Part shown: one piece after another, positions 26,005 through 34,443 of the stretch
Position numbering within the stretch: position 1 is the first letter of the stretch
How the letters are laid out: each line of letters starts with the position of its first letter
Origin: Burkholderiaceae bacterium
GTDB lineage: Bacteria > Pseudomonadota > Gammaproteobacteria > Burkholderiales > Burkholderiaceae
Length of the DNA: 34,459 nucleotides
Assembly (NCBI GenBank): GCA_027486025.1
Contig: JAIXPY010000048.1
Location: 1 to 34,459, forward strand
Reading direction: 5' to 3'
Notes under the pieces: model-generated
Told to the model about the DNA's origin: nothing
Database searches by the model: none
The model's input: the letters and a program-made list of their open reading frames with translations, nothing else
Program-made: the position numbers and the translations under genes

Positions 26005-26786
26005 GCCTCGTCCATGCCGCCAACGACTTGGCTAAAGCCATTGTCTACGTAAATGATTTCCGCGGTAATGCCATTCGCAAGATCCGACATCAAGAAGGAC
26101 GCCGCATTACCAACGTCATCAATCGAGACATTACGGCGCAGGGGTGCAGTCGCTTCAACCGCACTCAAAATTTTGCCAAAGCCTTTAATACCGGAAGCAG
26201 CCAGGGTTTTAATTGGCCCTGCTGAAATGCCATTGACCCGAATGCCTTTAGGACCAAGCGATCCCGCAAGGTAACGGACCGATGCTTCAAGCGAAGCCTT
26301 CGCTAAGCCCATGGTGTTGTAGTTGGGGACATTGCGCATCGAGCCTAAATAGGTCAAGGTCAGCAGTGCGCCATTCGCTTTGAGCATGGGTAGCGCTGCT
26401 TTTGCCATGGCTGGAAAGCTATAGGCAGAGATGTCATGGGCAATCTTGAAGCCTTCGCGACTGAGTCCGTCTAAAAAGTCGCCGGCAATCGCTTCGCGTG
26501 GAGCAAAGCCAATGGCGTGCACAAAGCCATCAAACTGGGGCCAGGTTTTGGCCAGATCAGTAAAGAGGGCTGCAATTTGCTCGTCGCTCCCAACATCGCA
26601 GTCAAAAATCAGCTTGGAATTGAATTCATTTGCAAATTCGACGGTACGCTCCTTGAAGCGATCGCCGACATAGGTAAAGGCCAATTCAGCCCCTTCGCGG
26701 TGGCAGGCCTTGGCGATGCCATAGGCAATGGAGCGGTTAGAAAGGAGGCCGGTGATTAAAAACCGTTTGCCCGATAAAAAGCCCAT
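26001..26786 (-). CDS. fabI: Enoyl-[acyl-carrier-protein] reductase (NADH) FabI
   Basis: A 261-residue short-chain dehydrogenase that performs the last step of each fatty-acid elongation cycle, normally essential. It matches FabI closely: [21 protein letters not shown] (cofactor loop of FabI rather than a GxxxGxG SDR), [11 protein letters not shown], and the catalytic Y-x6-K in [15 protein letters not shown], which is nearly identical to E. coli FabI, followed by [11 protein letters not shown] (substrate-binding loop). AAGGA 9 bases before the ATG supports the start. It is divergent from yejA (49-base gap) and translationally coupled to chrA. Confidence 0.95.
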   Translation of the reverse strand: MGFLSGKRFLITGLLSNRSIAYGIAKACHREGAELAFTYVGDRFKERTVEFANEFNSKLIFDCDVGSDEQIAALFTDLAKTWPQFDGFVHAIGFAPREAIAGDFLDGLSREGFKIAHDISAYSFPAMAKAALPMLKANGALLTLTYLGSMRNVPNYNTMGLAKASLEASVRYLAGSLGPKGIRVNGISAGPIKTLAASGIKGFGKILSAVEATAPLRRNVSIDDVGNAASFLMSDLANGITAEIIYVDNGFSQVVGGMDEA

Positions 26787-26797
26787 GATGAGATCCT

Positions 26798-26827
26798 TTG
26801 CTTCAAATGTGATTTGCTATCTACAAT
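26798..26827 (+). promoter_or_regulatory. Putative sigma70 promoter of yejABEF
   Basis: TTGCTT (26798-26803), an 18-base spacer and TACAAT (26822-26827). The -10 element ends 8 bases before the ATG at 26836, so the 5' leader would be only a base or two long and no ribosome site is present. Confidence 0.5.
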
Positions 26828-26835
26828 TGTTGCAT

Positions 26836-28731
26836 ATGGTTCACTTGCCCCCCTTACTCACGCCTTTTGCTCGGACTTATTCCGGTCGAATCGCAGTCCT
26901 ACTGCTCTTGGGGGTGATTGGCTTCGGGGGTAAGGTTGATGCAGCCCAAGGGATAGCCCAATACGGCAAGCCCAAGTACGCCGATGGCTTTGCCCATTTT
27001 GATTACGTTAATCCCAATGCGCCCCGAGGCGGCACTTTAACGCTTCCCAATCCCGATCGCCGCACCAGTTTTGATAAGTTCAACCCATTTACCTTGCGTG
27101 GCGTGACTGCACCTGGTGTATCCCAATTGATGTTCGAGTCCTTAGCGGTGGGTAGTGCCGATGAGGTATCCAGTGCTTATGGCTTGATCGCAGAAGATAT
27201 TGCCGTTGCGGCTGACAAGAGGTCGGTGACGTTTCGGATTCGGCCGGAGGCCCGTTTTTCCGACGATAGTCCAATCTTGGCTGCAGACGTCAAGCACAGC
27301 TTTGATACCTTGATGAGTAAATTGGCTAATCCGCAATTTCGGACGGTGTATGCCGATGTGAAGCAAGCGGTCGTCGTGTCGGAGCGCGTGATTCGCTTTG
27401 ACTTTAAAGAGCCCAATAGCGAGTTGCCAGTGATGGTGGGCGGCCTGCCGATCTTCTCGCGGGCGTGGGGTAAAAAACCCGATGGCACGATAACCCCATT
27501 TGATAAGTTGGCCTTTGAGCATCCCATCGGGAGCGGCCCTTACGTGATTGAGTCTTATCGCGCCGGCAAGACCATGGTGTTCAAGCGCAATCCCAATTAC
27601 TGGGGTGATCGTGATGGCAAAACCGTCAATGTCCGGGTTGGCTTTTTCAATTTTGACCGCATTCATTACAAACTCTATGCCGACGATGCAGTGCGCTTAG
27701 AAGCATTTAAGGCGGGTGAGTTTGATGCTTTGGTCGAGTACCGCGCTAAAAATTGGGCGAAGAGTTATGTGGGGCCAAAATTCAATAATGGCAGCTTATT
27801 GAAAAAGGCCTTTATCAATCACAATGGCGCCGGCATGCAAGGCTTTGCCGTCAATATTCGCAGGCCCTTGTTTCAGGATGAGCGGGTACGTCAGGCGCTG
27901 GGTTATGCGCTGGATTTTCAGTGGCTCAATCGCCAACTGTTTTACGACCAGTACGGTCGCATCAGCAGTTACTTTATGAATAGCGACCTCAGTGCTAATT
28001 TTGATGGGCCAGCTAAACCGGAAGGGGATGAGTTAAAGCTATTGCAAAAACTCAAAGCGCAGTTCCCGCAAGCAGTTCCGGATGCCGTCTTTCTGCCAAT
28101 GCCGCCGCCCCCCACAACAGTCGAGCCGAGTAGCTTGCGCCAAAATTTACTCAAAGCCCGTGACTTATTAGCGCAAGCTGGCTGGACGTACCGCGATGGC
28201 GCCCTGCGCAATGCCAAAGGGGAGCCATTTCGTTTTGAGATGGTTGAGGACGGCCCCTTCTTTTTGCGGGTGATCTCATCGTATGTGCGCAACTTAGAAA
28301 AATTAGGCATCAAGGTAGATGTGCGGACCAGCGACTTTGCGCTGCATCAAAAGCGCATGAATGAATACGACTTCGATATGACCACGATTCGCTTCCCGGA
28401 TTCGCAAAGCCCTGGCAACGAGCTCTATGATCGCTTTGGCAGTAAAGCGGCTGAAGAAAAAGGATCGGATAACGTGATTGGCGTTCGCTCGCCGGCAGTC
28501 GATGCCTTGATCGATGCCATTGTTCGCGCAGAGACACGCGCGCAACTGCAGACTGCGACGCGCGCGCTCGATCGGGTGCTATGGAATAGCTATTACGTTG
28601 TTCCGCAGTGGTACAACCCTACACATCGCGTGGCGTTTAAGAAAGAGATGCGTTATCCCGAGCCACCGCTGTACTACACCGCTGAATCTTGGATTTTATT
28701 GAACTGGTGGAAGGCAGATAAATCCCAATGA
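26836..28731 (+). CDS. yejA: Peptide ABC transporter substrate-binding protein YejA
   Basis: A 631-residue periplasmic binding protein of the peptide/nickel family that supplies the YejBEF importer (oligopeptides, and microcin C in enterobacteria). The N-terminus from the ATG at 26836 has basic residues and the hydrophobic core GRIAVLLLLGVIGFGG, with cleavage near VDAAQG. The mature start QYGKPKYADGFAHFDYVNPNAPRGG is characteristic of YejA. Further family segments are RFSDDSPILAADVKHSFD and FKRNPNYWGDRDG. In-frame codons extend upstream to 26728 but overlap fabI. The ATG of yejB lies within the yejA stop region (4-base overlap), giving a tightly coupled operon. Confidence 0.9.
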   Translation: MVHLPPLLTPFARTYSGRIAVLLLLGVIGFGGKVDAAQGIAQYGKPKYADGFAHFDYVNPNAPRGGTLTLPNPDRRTSFDKFNPFTLRGVTAPGVSQLMFESLAVGSADEVSSAYGLIAEDIAVAADKRSVTFRIRPEARFSDDSPILAADVKHSFDTLMSKLANPQFRTVYADVKQAVVVSERVIRFDFKEPNSELPVMVGGLPIFSRAWGKKPDGTITPFDKLAFEHPIGSGPYVIESYRAGKTMVFKRNPNYWGDRDGKTVNVRVGFFNFDRIHYKLYADDAVRLEAFKAGEFDALVEYRAKNWAKSYVGPKFNNGSLLKKAFINHNGAGMQGFAVNIRRPLFQDERVRQALGYALDFQWLNRQLFYDQYGRISSYFMNSDLSANFDGPAKPEGDELKLLQKLKAQFPQAVPDAVFLPMPPPPTTVEPSSLRQNLLKARDLLAQAGWTYRDGALRNAKGEPFRFEMVEDGPFFLRVISSYVRNLEKLGIKVDVRTSDFALHQKRMNEYDFDMTTIRFPDSQSPGNELYDRFGSKAAEEKGSDNVIGVRSPAVDALIDAIVRAETRAQLQTATRALDRVLWNSYYVVPQWYNPTHRVAFKKEMRYPEPPLYYTAESWILLNWWKADKSQ

Positions 28732-29804
28732 ACGGTCAACTGCTCTCCTACATTGTTAAACGTATTTTACTGATGATTCCAACCTTGCTTGGCGTCCTCA
28801 CCTTGACCTTTGCCGTGGTGCAGTTTGTTCCGGGCGGTCCAGTAGAGCAGTTAATGCTCGAGCTCAAAGGCAAGGGCGATGCCGCCGTGAGCGGTGCTGA
28901 GTCATCGGGTGGTGGAAGCACCTACCGTGGCCGCCAAGGCATCGATGCCGAGCGTCTGGCCGAAGTAAAGGCCTTGTACGGCTTTGATAAGCCGCCATTG
29001 GAGCGCTACTTTGCCATGCTCAAGCGCTTTGCCCAGTTTGATTTGGGGCAGAGCTACTACCAACATCAAAGCGTGTGGCAGTTGATCGTTTCGAAGCTAC
29101 CGGTCTCGATCAGCATTGGTCTGTGGACCTTTTTTATTAGTTACCTGATCTCCATTCCCTTGGGTATTGCCAAGGCGGTACGCGAGGGTAGTCGCTTTGA
29201 TGCAGTTACCAGCACCATGGTCTTGGTGGGCTATGCCATTCCGGGATTTGTACTTGGCGTCTTGCTGCTGGTGATATTTGGTGGCGGTAGTTTTCTGCAA
29301 ATCTTTCCATTGCGGGGCTTAACATCCGACAACTGGAATGATTTGACCATGATGGGTAAGGTCCTCGATTACCTTTGGCATTTAGTCTTGCCGATTACGG
29401 CATCAGTACTCGGCAGTTTTGCTGTCATTACGATGCTGACTAAAAACTCCTTTTTAGAAGAGATTCGTAAGCAGTATGTGCTGACGGCGCGAGCCAAAGG
29501 TTTAAGTGAAAAACAGGTGCTCTGGAAGCACGTTTTCCGTAACGCCTTATTGCCTTTGGTGACTGGATTTCCAGCTGCATTTGTAGGTGCTTTTTTTACG
29601 GGTTCGTTATTGATCGAAACCCTATTCACACTCGATGGCCTAGGCTTATTGGCCTATGAGTCCGTGATGCGCCGAGACTACCCAGTGGTGTTTGGCACCC
29701 TGTACCTCTTTACCTTGATTGGCCTCTTTACCAAACTCATCTCGGATGTTTGCTATGTCTTGGTGGATCCGCGAATTCAGTTTGGTGCCGGGGGCGGCTC
29801 ATGA
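28728..29804 (+). CDS. yejB: ABC transporter permease YejB
   Basis: A 358-residue inner-membrane permease with about six helices. It begins with LSYIVKRILLMIPTLLGVLTLTFAVVQFVPGGPVEQ, of the DppB/OppB type. The YejB-specific periplasmic insertion (GGGSTYRGRQGIDAE) follows near 65-80, and the EAA loop that docks on the ATPase is at TARAKGLSEKQVLWKHVFRNALLP. It overlaps yejA by 4 bases and yejE by 4 bases. Confidence 0.93.
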   Translation: MNGQLLSYIVKRILLMIPTLLGVLTLTFAVVQFVPGGPVEQLMLELKGKGDAAVSGAESSGGGSTYRGRQGIDAERLAEVKALYGFDKPPLERYFAMLKRFAQFDLGQSYYQHQSVWQLIVSKLPVSISIGLWTFFISYLISIPLGIAKAVREGSRFDAVTSTMVLVGYAIPGFVLGVLLLVIFGGGSFLQIFPLRGLTSDNWNDLTMMGKVLDYLWHLVLPITASVLGSFAVITMLTKNSFLEEIRKQYVLTARAKGLSEKQVLWKHVFRNALLPLVTGFPAAFVGAFFTGSLLIETLFTLDGLGLLAYESVMRRDYPVVFGTLYLFTLIGLFTKLISDVCYVLVDPRIQFGAGGGS

Positions 29805-30823
29805 ATCGGTGGCAGCGTTTCAAAGCCAATCGCTTGGGCTACACCAGTTTGTGGATCTTTCTGATTCTCTTTGGTCTTAGCGTATGCGCCGAGTTGATCG
29901 CCAATGACAAACCCCTAGTCGTGCGCTATCAAGGCCAGTTTTATTTCCCTATTCTGCAGAGTCAGCCAGAAACCGTTTTTGGCGGTGACTTTGCGACGCC
30001 GACGGATTTCTTGGATCCGGATATTCGGCGTAGCATCACCACCAAAGGCAACTGGGCGATCTATCCACCGATTCCCTATAGCTTTGAGACTCTGAACTAC
30101 TTTGCGAAGTCGCCTAATCCAGCAGCGCCTTCCATGGATAACTGGCTTGGCACCGATGACCGGGGGCGGGATGTGTTGGCGCGTTTAATTTATGGCTTTC
30201 GTTTATCCATCCTGTTTGGCCTGGCTTTGACTATCGTGGGCGTGACGGTCGGCATTATTACGGGCGCGCTGATGGGATTTTTTGGCGGCAAGTTTGATTT
30301 AGTTACCCAGCGCGCCATCGAGATTTGGTCAGCGATGCCCGAGTTGTATTTGCTGATTATTTTTGCGTCGATTTTTACCCCAAGTATTTGGCTCTTGGTA
30401 GTGTTGTTGGCTGCATTTAGTTGGATGGGTTTGTCCGACTACGTACGCGCCGAATTTTTCCGTAATCGCGCCTTGGAATACGTTCGAGCAGCGCGCGCCT
30501 TGGGCTTAACCAATATGCAAATCATGCGGCGCCATATTTTGCCCAACAGCCTAACGCCCGTGATTACCTTTTTGCCATTTCGCATGAGCGCTGCGATTCT
30601 ATCCCTAACTAGCCTCGACTTTCTGGGTCTGGGCGTGCCTCCAGGTACGCCAAGTTTGGGTGAGTTATTAGCCCAAGGAAAAGGCAATCTCGATGCATGG
30701 TGGATCTCCTTATCCACCTTTGTTGTATTGGTCTCAACCTTGTTATTGCTCACCTTTATGGGTGAAGCCTTGCGCGATGCATTTGATTCCCGTAAGAGTG
30801 GCGCAGTATTGGGGGCACGCTGA
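29801..30823 (+). CDS. yejE: ABC transporter permease YejE
   Basis: A 340-residue permease, partner of YejB. The N-terminus (RWQRFKANRLGYTSLWIFLILFGLS) contains TM1, followed by a long periplasmic segment with FGGDFATPTDFLDPDI that is typical of YejE, then the DppC-like core with GTDDRGRDVLARLIYGFRLS and the EAA loop YVRAARALGLTNMQIMRRHILPNS. The ATG at 29801 overlaps the yejB stop as ATGA; a longer frame to 29750 is only overlap. Its stop shares one base with the yejF ATG. Confidence 0.93.
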   Translation: MNRWQRFKANRLGYTSLWIFLILFGLSVCAELIANDKPLVVRYQGQFYFPILQSQPETVFGGDFATPTDFLDPDIRRSITTKGNWAIYPPIPYSFETLNYFAKSPNPAAPSMDNWLGTDDRGRDVLARLIYGFRLSILFGLALTIVGVTVGIITGALMGFFGGKFDLVTQRAIEIWSAMPELYLLIIFASIFTPSIWLLVVLLAAFSWMGLSDYVRAEFFRNRALEYVRAARALGLTNMQIMRRHILPNSLTPVITFLPFRMSAAILSLTSLDFLGLGVPPGTPSLGELLAQGKGNLDAWWISLSTFVVLVSTLLLLTFMGEALRDAFDSRKSGAVLGAR

Positions 30824-32532
30824 TGAGTGATCAATTGACATTAGCCGCCCCTTTACTGCGATACGATAATCTCTCGATTTCATTTGGATCCGGGCGACGT
30901 GAAAAGTTTGCGGTCAAAAATCTGAGCCTGGATATTGGCGTCGGTGAGCGCGTGGCCTTGGTGGGTGAATCGGGTTCTGGGAAAACCTTATCTGCTTTAG
31001 CTCCGCTGCGCCTCTTGCCCGAGGGCGCCAAAGTAGAAGGAAAGTTAATTTGGACTCCTGTGAGTGCAAGGCAAACTGAATTAACACCCGCCTTAACGCC
31101 CCAATCGACTGACTTGCTTACGCTCTCAGAGCCTGCCATTCGGGAAATTCGGGGGCGCGACATTGCCATGATTTTTCAGGAGCCGATGACGGCTTTAAAT
31201 CCGCTCTTTACGATTGGCAATCAAATCGTCGAAGCGGTTCTGGTGCATGAGCCCCTCACATCAAAAGCGGAATGCATAGAGAAAGCCATTGCACTTTTGC
31301 GTAAGACCGGCATCCCTGATCCAGAGCGCCGTTTTTATTCCTATCCGCACCAACTCTCCGGTGGACAGCGTCAGCGCGCCATGATTGCTATGGCTTTGGC
31401 ATGCAAACCCCGTTTACTGATTGCCGATGAGCCAACGACCGCCTTAGATGTGAGTTTGCGCATGCAAATCTTGGAACTCCTCATCGAGCTGCAAGCCGAG
31501 GCGAAGAGCGATCAGGGCATGAGCATCCTGCTAATTACCCACGACCTGAATTTAGTGCGCCATTTTGGTGAACGTATCGCGGTATTAAATCAAGGCAAGT
31601 TAATGGAGTGTGGTCCGACTCAGCAGGTTTTCGAGCATCCTGAAAACAGTTATACCGAAGCCTTGGTCAATAGCGAGCCAGTACGCGAATTACTACCCGT
31701 GATGCCCTTAGCCCCGGTATTACTGAGCACCGACAATCTCCACGTATCCTATCCCGGATCAAAATCGGGGAATCCTCTGCAGCTTTTATCCTTCTTTAAA
31801 AAACCACCGCGCCATACCGTGCTAAAAAAAGTACAGTTTGAATTGCGGCAAGGACAGACTATTGGGGTGATTGGGGAATCCGGATCTGGCAAAACAACCT
31901 TGGGTATGGCGATTTTGGGCTTGCTGGGTGATTCTGCGGCTCAGGTTGGCGGTACCGTCAATGTGCTGGGCAATGATTGGCAAGCGCTGGACTCTGCAGC
32001 GAGGCGTAATCTGCGCTCCAGCTTGCAAGTGATTTTTCAAGATCCATTTGGATCGCTTTCACCGCGCATGACTGTCCTGCAAATTGTGTCCGAAGGACTG
32101 GATGTTCATTTTCCTAATCTAACAGCGGGTGAGCGCGAGGGCAGGGTGCTCGATATGCTCAAAGAGGTTGGCTTAGATCGATCGGCCTTGCAGCGTTACC
32201 CCCATGAATTTTCGGGAGGGCAGCGCCAACGGATTGCGATTGCCCGCGCCTTAGTATTGCGGCCGCAAATCCTGGTACTGGATGAGCCTACCTCGGCTTT
32301 GGATGTATCCATTCAGAAGCAGGTACTGGCGCTACTGACTGAGCTGCAGAAAAAGTACAACCTGGCATACCTGATGATCAGTCATGATCTGGCTGTGATT
32401 CGGGCGATGTCGCACCAGATCATGGTCTTAAAAGAGGGCAAGGTAGTCGAGTTTGGCGAGACCGAGACCTTGATTGCCCATCCCAAGCAGGCCTATACCA
32501 AGCAGCTATTTACTGCCGCTGAAATGACTTAG
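30823..32532 (+). CDS. yejF: Duplicated ABC transporter ATPase YejF
   Basis: A 569-residue fused ATPase with two complete nucleotide-binding domains. Domain 1 (about 12-285) has Walker A GESGSGKT at 48-55, signature LSGGQRQR and Walker B LLIADEPTTALD. Domain 2 (about 300-565) has a second GESGSGKTT, FSGGQRQRIAIARAL and LVLDEPTSALDVS. It powers uptake through YejB/YejE. Last gene of the yejABEF operon; a weak hairpin follows at 32554-32570. Confidence 0.94.
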   Translation: MSDQLTLAAPLLRYDNLSISFGSGRREKFAVKNLSLDIGVGERVALVGESGSGKTLSALAPLRLLPEGAKVEGKLIWTPVSARQTELTPALTPQSTDLLTLSEPAIREIRGRDIAMIFQEPMTALNPLFTIGNQIVEAVLVHEPLTSKAECIEKAIALLRKTGIPDPERRFYSYPHQLSGGQRQRAMIAMALACKPRLLIADEPTTALDVSLRMQILELLIELQAEAKSDQGMSILLITHDLNLVRHFGERIAVLNQGKLMECGPTQQVFEHPENSYTEALVNSEPVRELLPVMPLAPVLLSTDNLHVSYPGSKSGNPLQLLSFFKKPPRHTVLKKVQFELRQGQTIGVIGESGSGKTTLGMAILGLLGDSAAQVGGTVNVLGNDWQALDSAARRNLRSSLQVIFQDPFGSLSPRMTVLQIVSEGLDVHFPNLTAGEREGRVLDMLKEVGLDRSALQRYPHEFSGGQRQRIAIARALVLRPQILVLDEPTSALDVSIQKQVLALLTELQKKYNLAYLMISHDLAVIRAMSHQIMVLKEGKVVEFGETETLIAHPKQAYTKQLFTAAEMT

Positions 32533-32553
32533 CGCACCACGACAGTGCAATTC

Positions 32554-32570
32554 TGCCTAAAAAATAGGCA
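32554..32570 (+). terminator. Possible weak terminator after yejF
   Basis: TGCCTA (32554-32559) pairs with TAGGCA (32565-32570) around an AAAAA loop, followed by ATTTAT rather than a true T-tract. It lies 21 bases past the yejF stop; plausible but weak. Confidence 0.4.
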
Positions 32571-32633
32571 ATTTATCCCCGCATTACGCTTAAATATTCA
32601 ATATAAACAATGACTTAAGATAATTAAGCCGGC

Positions 32634-32662
32634 TTGGAGGATTGTAAAAAGTTTGATACACT
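32634..32662 (+). promoter_or_regulatory. Putative sigma70 promoter of the NlpC/P60-family gene
   Basis: TTGGAG (32634-32639), an ideal 17-base spacer and TACACT (32657-32662). Only 6 bases separate the -10 element from the ATG at 32669, so transcription would begin at or beside the start codon. Confidence 0.55.
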
Positions 32663-32668
32663 CCGGCT

Positions 32669-33316
32669 ATGCCAATGTCTTTTAGCCATTCCCCTTCTGC
32701 ACCCCAACTTGCGCGTTCGCTCGCGCTGGTATGTTCGCTTGTGGTTTGTACGGCTGCCGGAGCAAATGAGCAGACCAAAGAGGCTCCGACCGAATCGTTT
32801 ACGCAGGCAGGCAAAGCGTATTTCATTCGCGCTGCAGATAAGCTGGTGGATTCAGTATCCGGTCGTTCTGAGAATTTGATTAATCAGGCAATGGAATTGA
32901 TTGGTGTGCGGTATCGCTGGAATATGGATATTCCGCAATCAGGCCTTGATGGCAGCGGTTTCGTCGCCTACGTTTTCAAAGACAAGCTGAGCTTTTTGAT
33001 TCCACGTAAATCGTCCCAGATGAGCAAAGTAGGGAAGTCAATTACCCGCGATGATCTACAGCCTGGCGATTTAGTGTTCTTCAACACCATGCGCATGACC
33101 TTCTCGCATGTGGGAATTTATGTCGGTGAGAATAAATTCATTCACTCGCCATCCAAAGGCGCCAGCATTCGGGTGGACGACATGACGAGTGTGTATTGGG
33201 ATAAGCGTTTTGATGGTGCCCGGCGCCTTGACGGTAGCGATGAGTTTTCCGAGCAAGAACGCAAAAATCTCATGAATGAGATGAAGAAGTTTAAAAAACA
33301 AACCCAGATGTTTTAA
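32669..33316 (+). CDS. NlpC/P60 (C40) family protein lacking the catalytic cysteine
   Basis: A 215-residue exported protein. An N-terminal signal peptide (hydrophobic SLALVCSLVVCTAAGA) precedes a short helical linker and an NlpC/P60 domain (about 72-192): AMELIGVRYRW, then the active-site helix SGLDGSGFVAYVF, QPGDLVFFNT, SHVGIYVGENKFIHSP. In active cell-wall endopeptidases of this family the helix reads D-C-S-G. Here residue 95 is Gly (codon GGC at 32951-32953), so the nucleophile is missing while H147 and H159 remain. The usual W-G-G before the helix is also changed to W-N-M. The frame is intact with good conservation elsewhere, so it is more likely a non-catalytic peptidoglycan-binding or regulatory homologue than a decayed gene. 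It overlaps the convergent patatin gene by 4 bases. Confidence 0.85.
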   Translation: MPMSFSHSPSAPQLARSLALVCSLVVCTAAGANEQTKEAPTESFTQAGKAYFIRAADKLVDSVSGRSENLINQAMELIGVRYRWNMDIPQSGLDGSGFVAYVFKDKLSFLIPRKSSQMSKVGKSITRDDLQPGDLVFFNTMRMTFSHVGIYVGENKFIHSPSKGASIRVDDMTSVYWDKRFDGARRLDGSDEFSEQERKNLMNEMKKFKKQTQMF

Positions 33317-34212
33317 GCGCTGATCGCTGCTTTTATCTGAGCCATTTTTTCTTGAGTGGCAATCTCCCCAGCCAGTATTGCCGCGCTTCTCGCCTTAAAG
33401 TCAGCACCGCCCATTTGATGGAGTTTTGGCTGAATCACGATGTCGGCACTTTGTAGCTCGTAGCTATTAATGCTTTGCTGCATGATGCTGATGGTTTGCT
33501 GAAGAACACCTAAAGTACCGCTTGCATTTTGTTGGCCGGGCTCATTTGAAATCGAAACTGCAATCACTACGGTAGCGCCCATTTGCTTCGCGTATTGCAC
33601 TGGTACTGGTGTGATAAGACCCCCATCGACATACTCGCGACCCTGAATGGTGGTGGGCTGAAATACACCCGGAATACTGCAGGAGGCGCGCACCGCTATA
33701 CCGGTATTGCCACTACGAAAGAGTACCCCTTTGCCGGATTGCAAATCGGTGGCAACCACACCCAAAGGGATACGCATCTGTTCAATGGGCCGATTTTTTA
33801 CTTCCCGATTGATCATGGCCTGCAGTGCATCCCCCTTAATTAAGCCCCCAAATCGACCGGCGAAGGGGAGTCCCCAGTCGGCAATCGCTGCCTCGTCTAG
33901 ACTGAGTGCGATTCGATTGAGGTCATTCCCGCTTAAGCCTGAGGCATAAAGGGAGGCAATCACGCTGCCCGCACTGCTGCCCACCACCAGGTTGGGTGAA
34001 ATGCCTTGAGCCTCCAGGGCTTTAATCACGCCGATGTGGGCAAAGCCCCGTGCGGCGCCGGCACCCAGAACCAAGCCAACAACCGGTTTTTTAGGGCTAA
34101 CGGTCGCACAAGCGCTTAATCCAAGGGCGCTGACCCCCGCTAAGGTCGATGCAAGGCCTAAAAAATGACGCCGATGGGAGTTTGGGGCAAGGGGTAGGCT
34201 AAATAATTCCAT
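33313..34212 (-). CDS. Patatin-like phospholipase family lipoprotein (RssA-like)
   Basis: A 299-residue patatin-like serine acyl hydrolase. The oxyanion glycine-rich loop LGAGAARGFAHIG begins near 49, the nucleophile elbow GSSAG (78-82) gives S80, and the catalytic dyad Asp is D196 in the motif YVDGGL. The N-terminus combines a twin-arginine-like SHRRHFLGLAS with the lipobox LSAC (C35), so it is probably a Tat-exported lipoprotein, whereas RssA of E. coli has no such leader. The substrate is presumably a phospholipid or other acyl ester. TACAAT on the minus strand (34224-34219) ends 6 bases before the ATG. Confidence 0.87.
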   Translation of the reverse strand: MELFSLPLAPNSHRRHFLGLASTLAGVSALGLSACATVSPKKPVVGLVLGAGAARGFAHIGVIKALEAQGISPNLVVGSSAGSVIASLYASGLSGNDLNRIALSLDEAAIADWGLPFAGRFGGLIKGDALQAMINREVKNRPIEQMRIPLGVVATDLQSGKGVLFRSGNTGIAVRASCSIPGVFQPTTIQGREYVDGGLITPVPVQYAKQMGATVVIAVSISNEPGQQNASGTLGVLQQTISIMQQSINSYELQSADIVIQPKLHQMGGADFKARSAAILAGEIATQEKMAQIKAAISA

Positions 34213-34242
34213 TTGGCTATTGTAGGCAGCCTCCCCTATAAT
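34213..34242 (+). promoter_or_regulatory. Sigma70-type promoter for a gene beyond the right edge
   Basis: TTGGCT (34213-34218), an 18-base spacer and a perfect TATAAT (34237-34242), directed rightward; transcription would start near 34249. The same 30 bases hold the minus-strand -10 element of the patatin gene, so the two promoters overlap back to back. Confidence 0.6.
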
Positions 34243-34248
34243 GGCGCA

Positions 34249-34443
34249 ACTAGTGAGCGAATTGTGAGAATTACCTGATAGGTTGCTCCCATACCGTATC
34301 CGCTCAGACGATAGCGTCCAAACTTAACTCCTGACCCACAAAGTCGCCTTGGACGATTGCCTGAAGCAGCTAGAGAACACCCCAACCCATGACGGATAGC
34401 CCTTTTTATGCCACTCAGGCTTTGACCTGTTAGGCCGAATTTT
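34249..34443 (+). promoter_or_regulatory. Long, possibly structured 5' leader
   Basis: About 195 bases separate the predicted transcription start from the first ATG (34444) that could open a long reading frame past the window. The leader contains a perfect 7-bp inverted repeat CGTCCAA (34315-34321)/TTGGACG (34349-34355) with a nested GAC/GTC, an enclosing GTTGCT (34282-34287)/AGCAGC (34365-34370) pairing with one wobble, a CAGG/CCTG hairpin near 34416-34429, and a 14-codon open frame at 34389-34433. It does not match any riboswitch or leader class recognisable by eye. Structure and function are inferred. Confidence 0.35.

Noticed and set aside
27142-27666. A 174-codon minus-strand frame within yejA
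   Set aside because: The plus strand encodes conserved YejA sequence and the antisense frame has no start signal or family match.
34389-34433. The 14-codon open frame as a stand-alone gene
   Set aside because: It is too short and lacks a ribosome site to call as a CDS; it is mentioned only as a possible leader peptide.
34249-34443. A tRNA, SRP RNA, tmRNA or RNase P RNA gene at the right end
   Set aside because: None of the conserved hallmarks was found (no cloverleaf T-loop, no GGUCAGG/GGAAGCAGCC SRP core, no RNase P signature); it is kept only as a possible leader.
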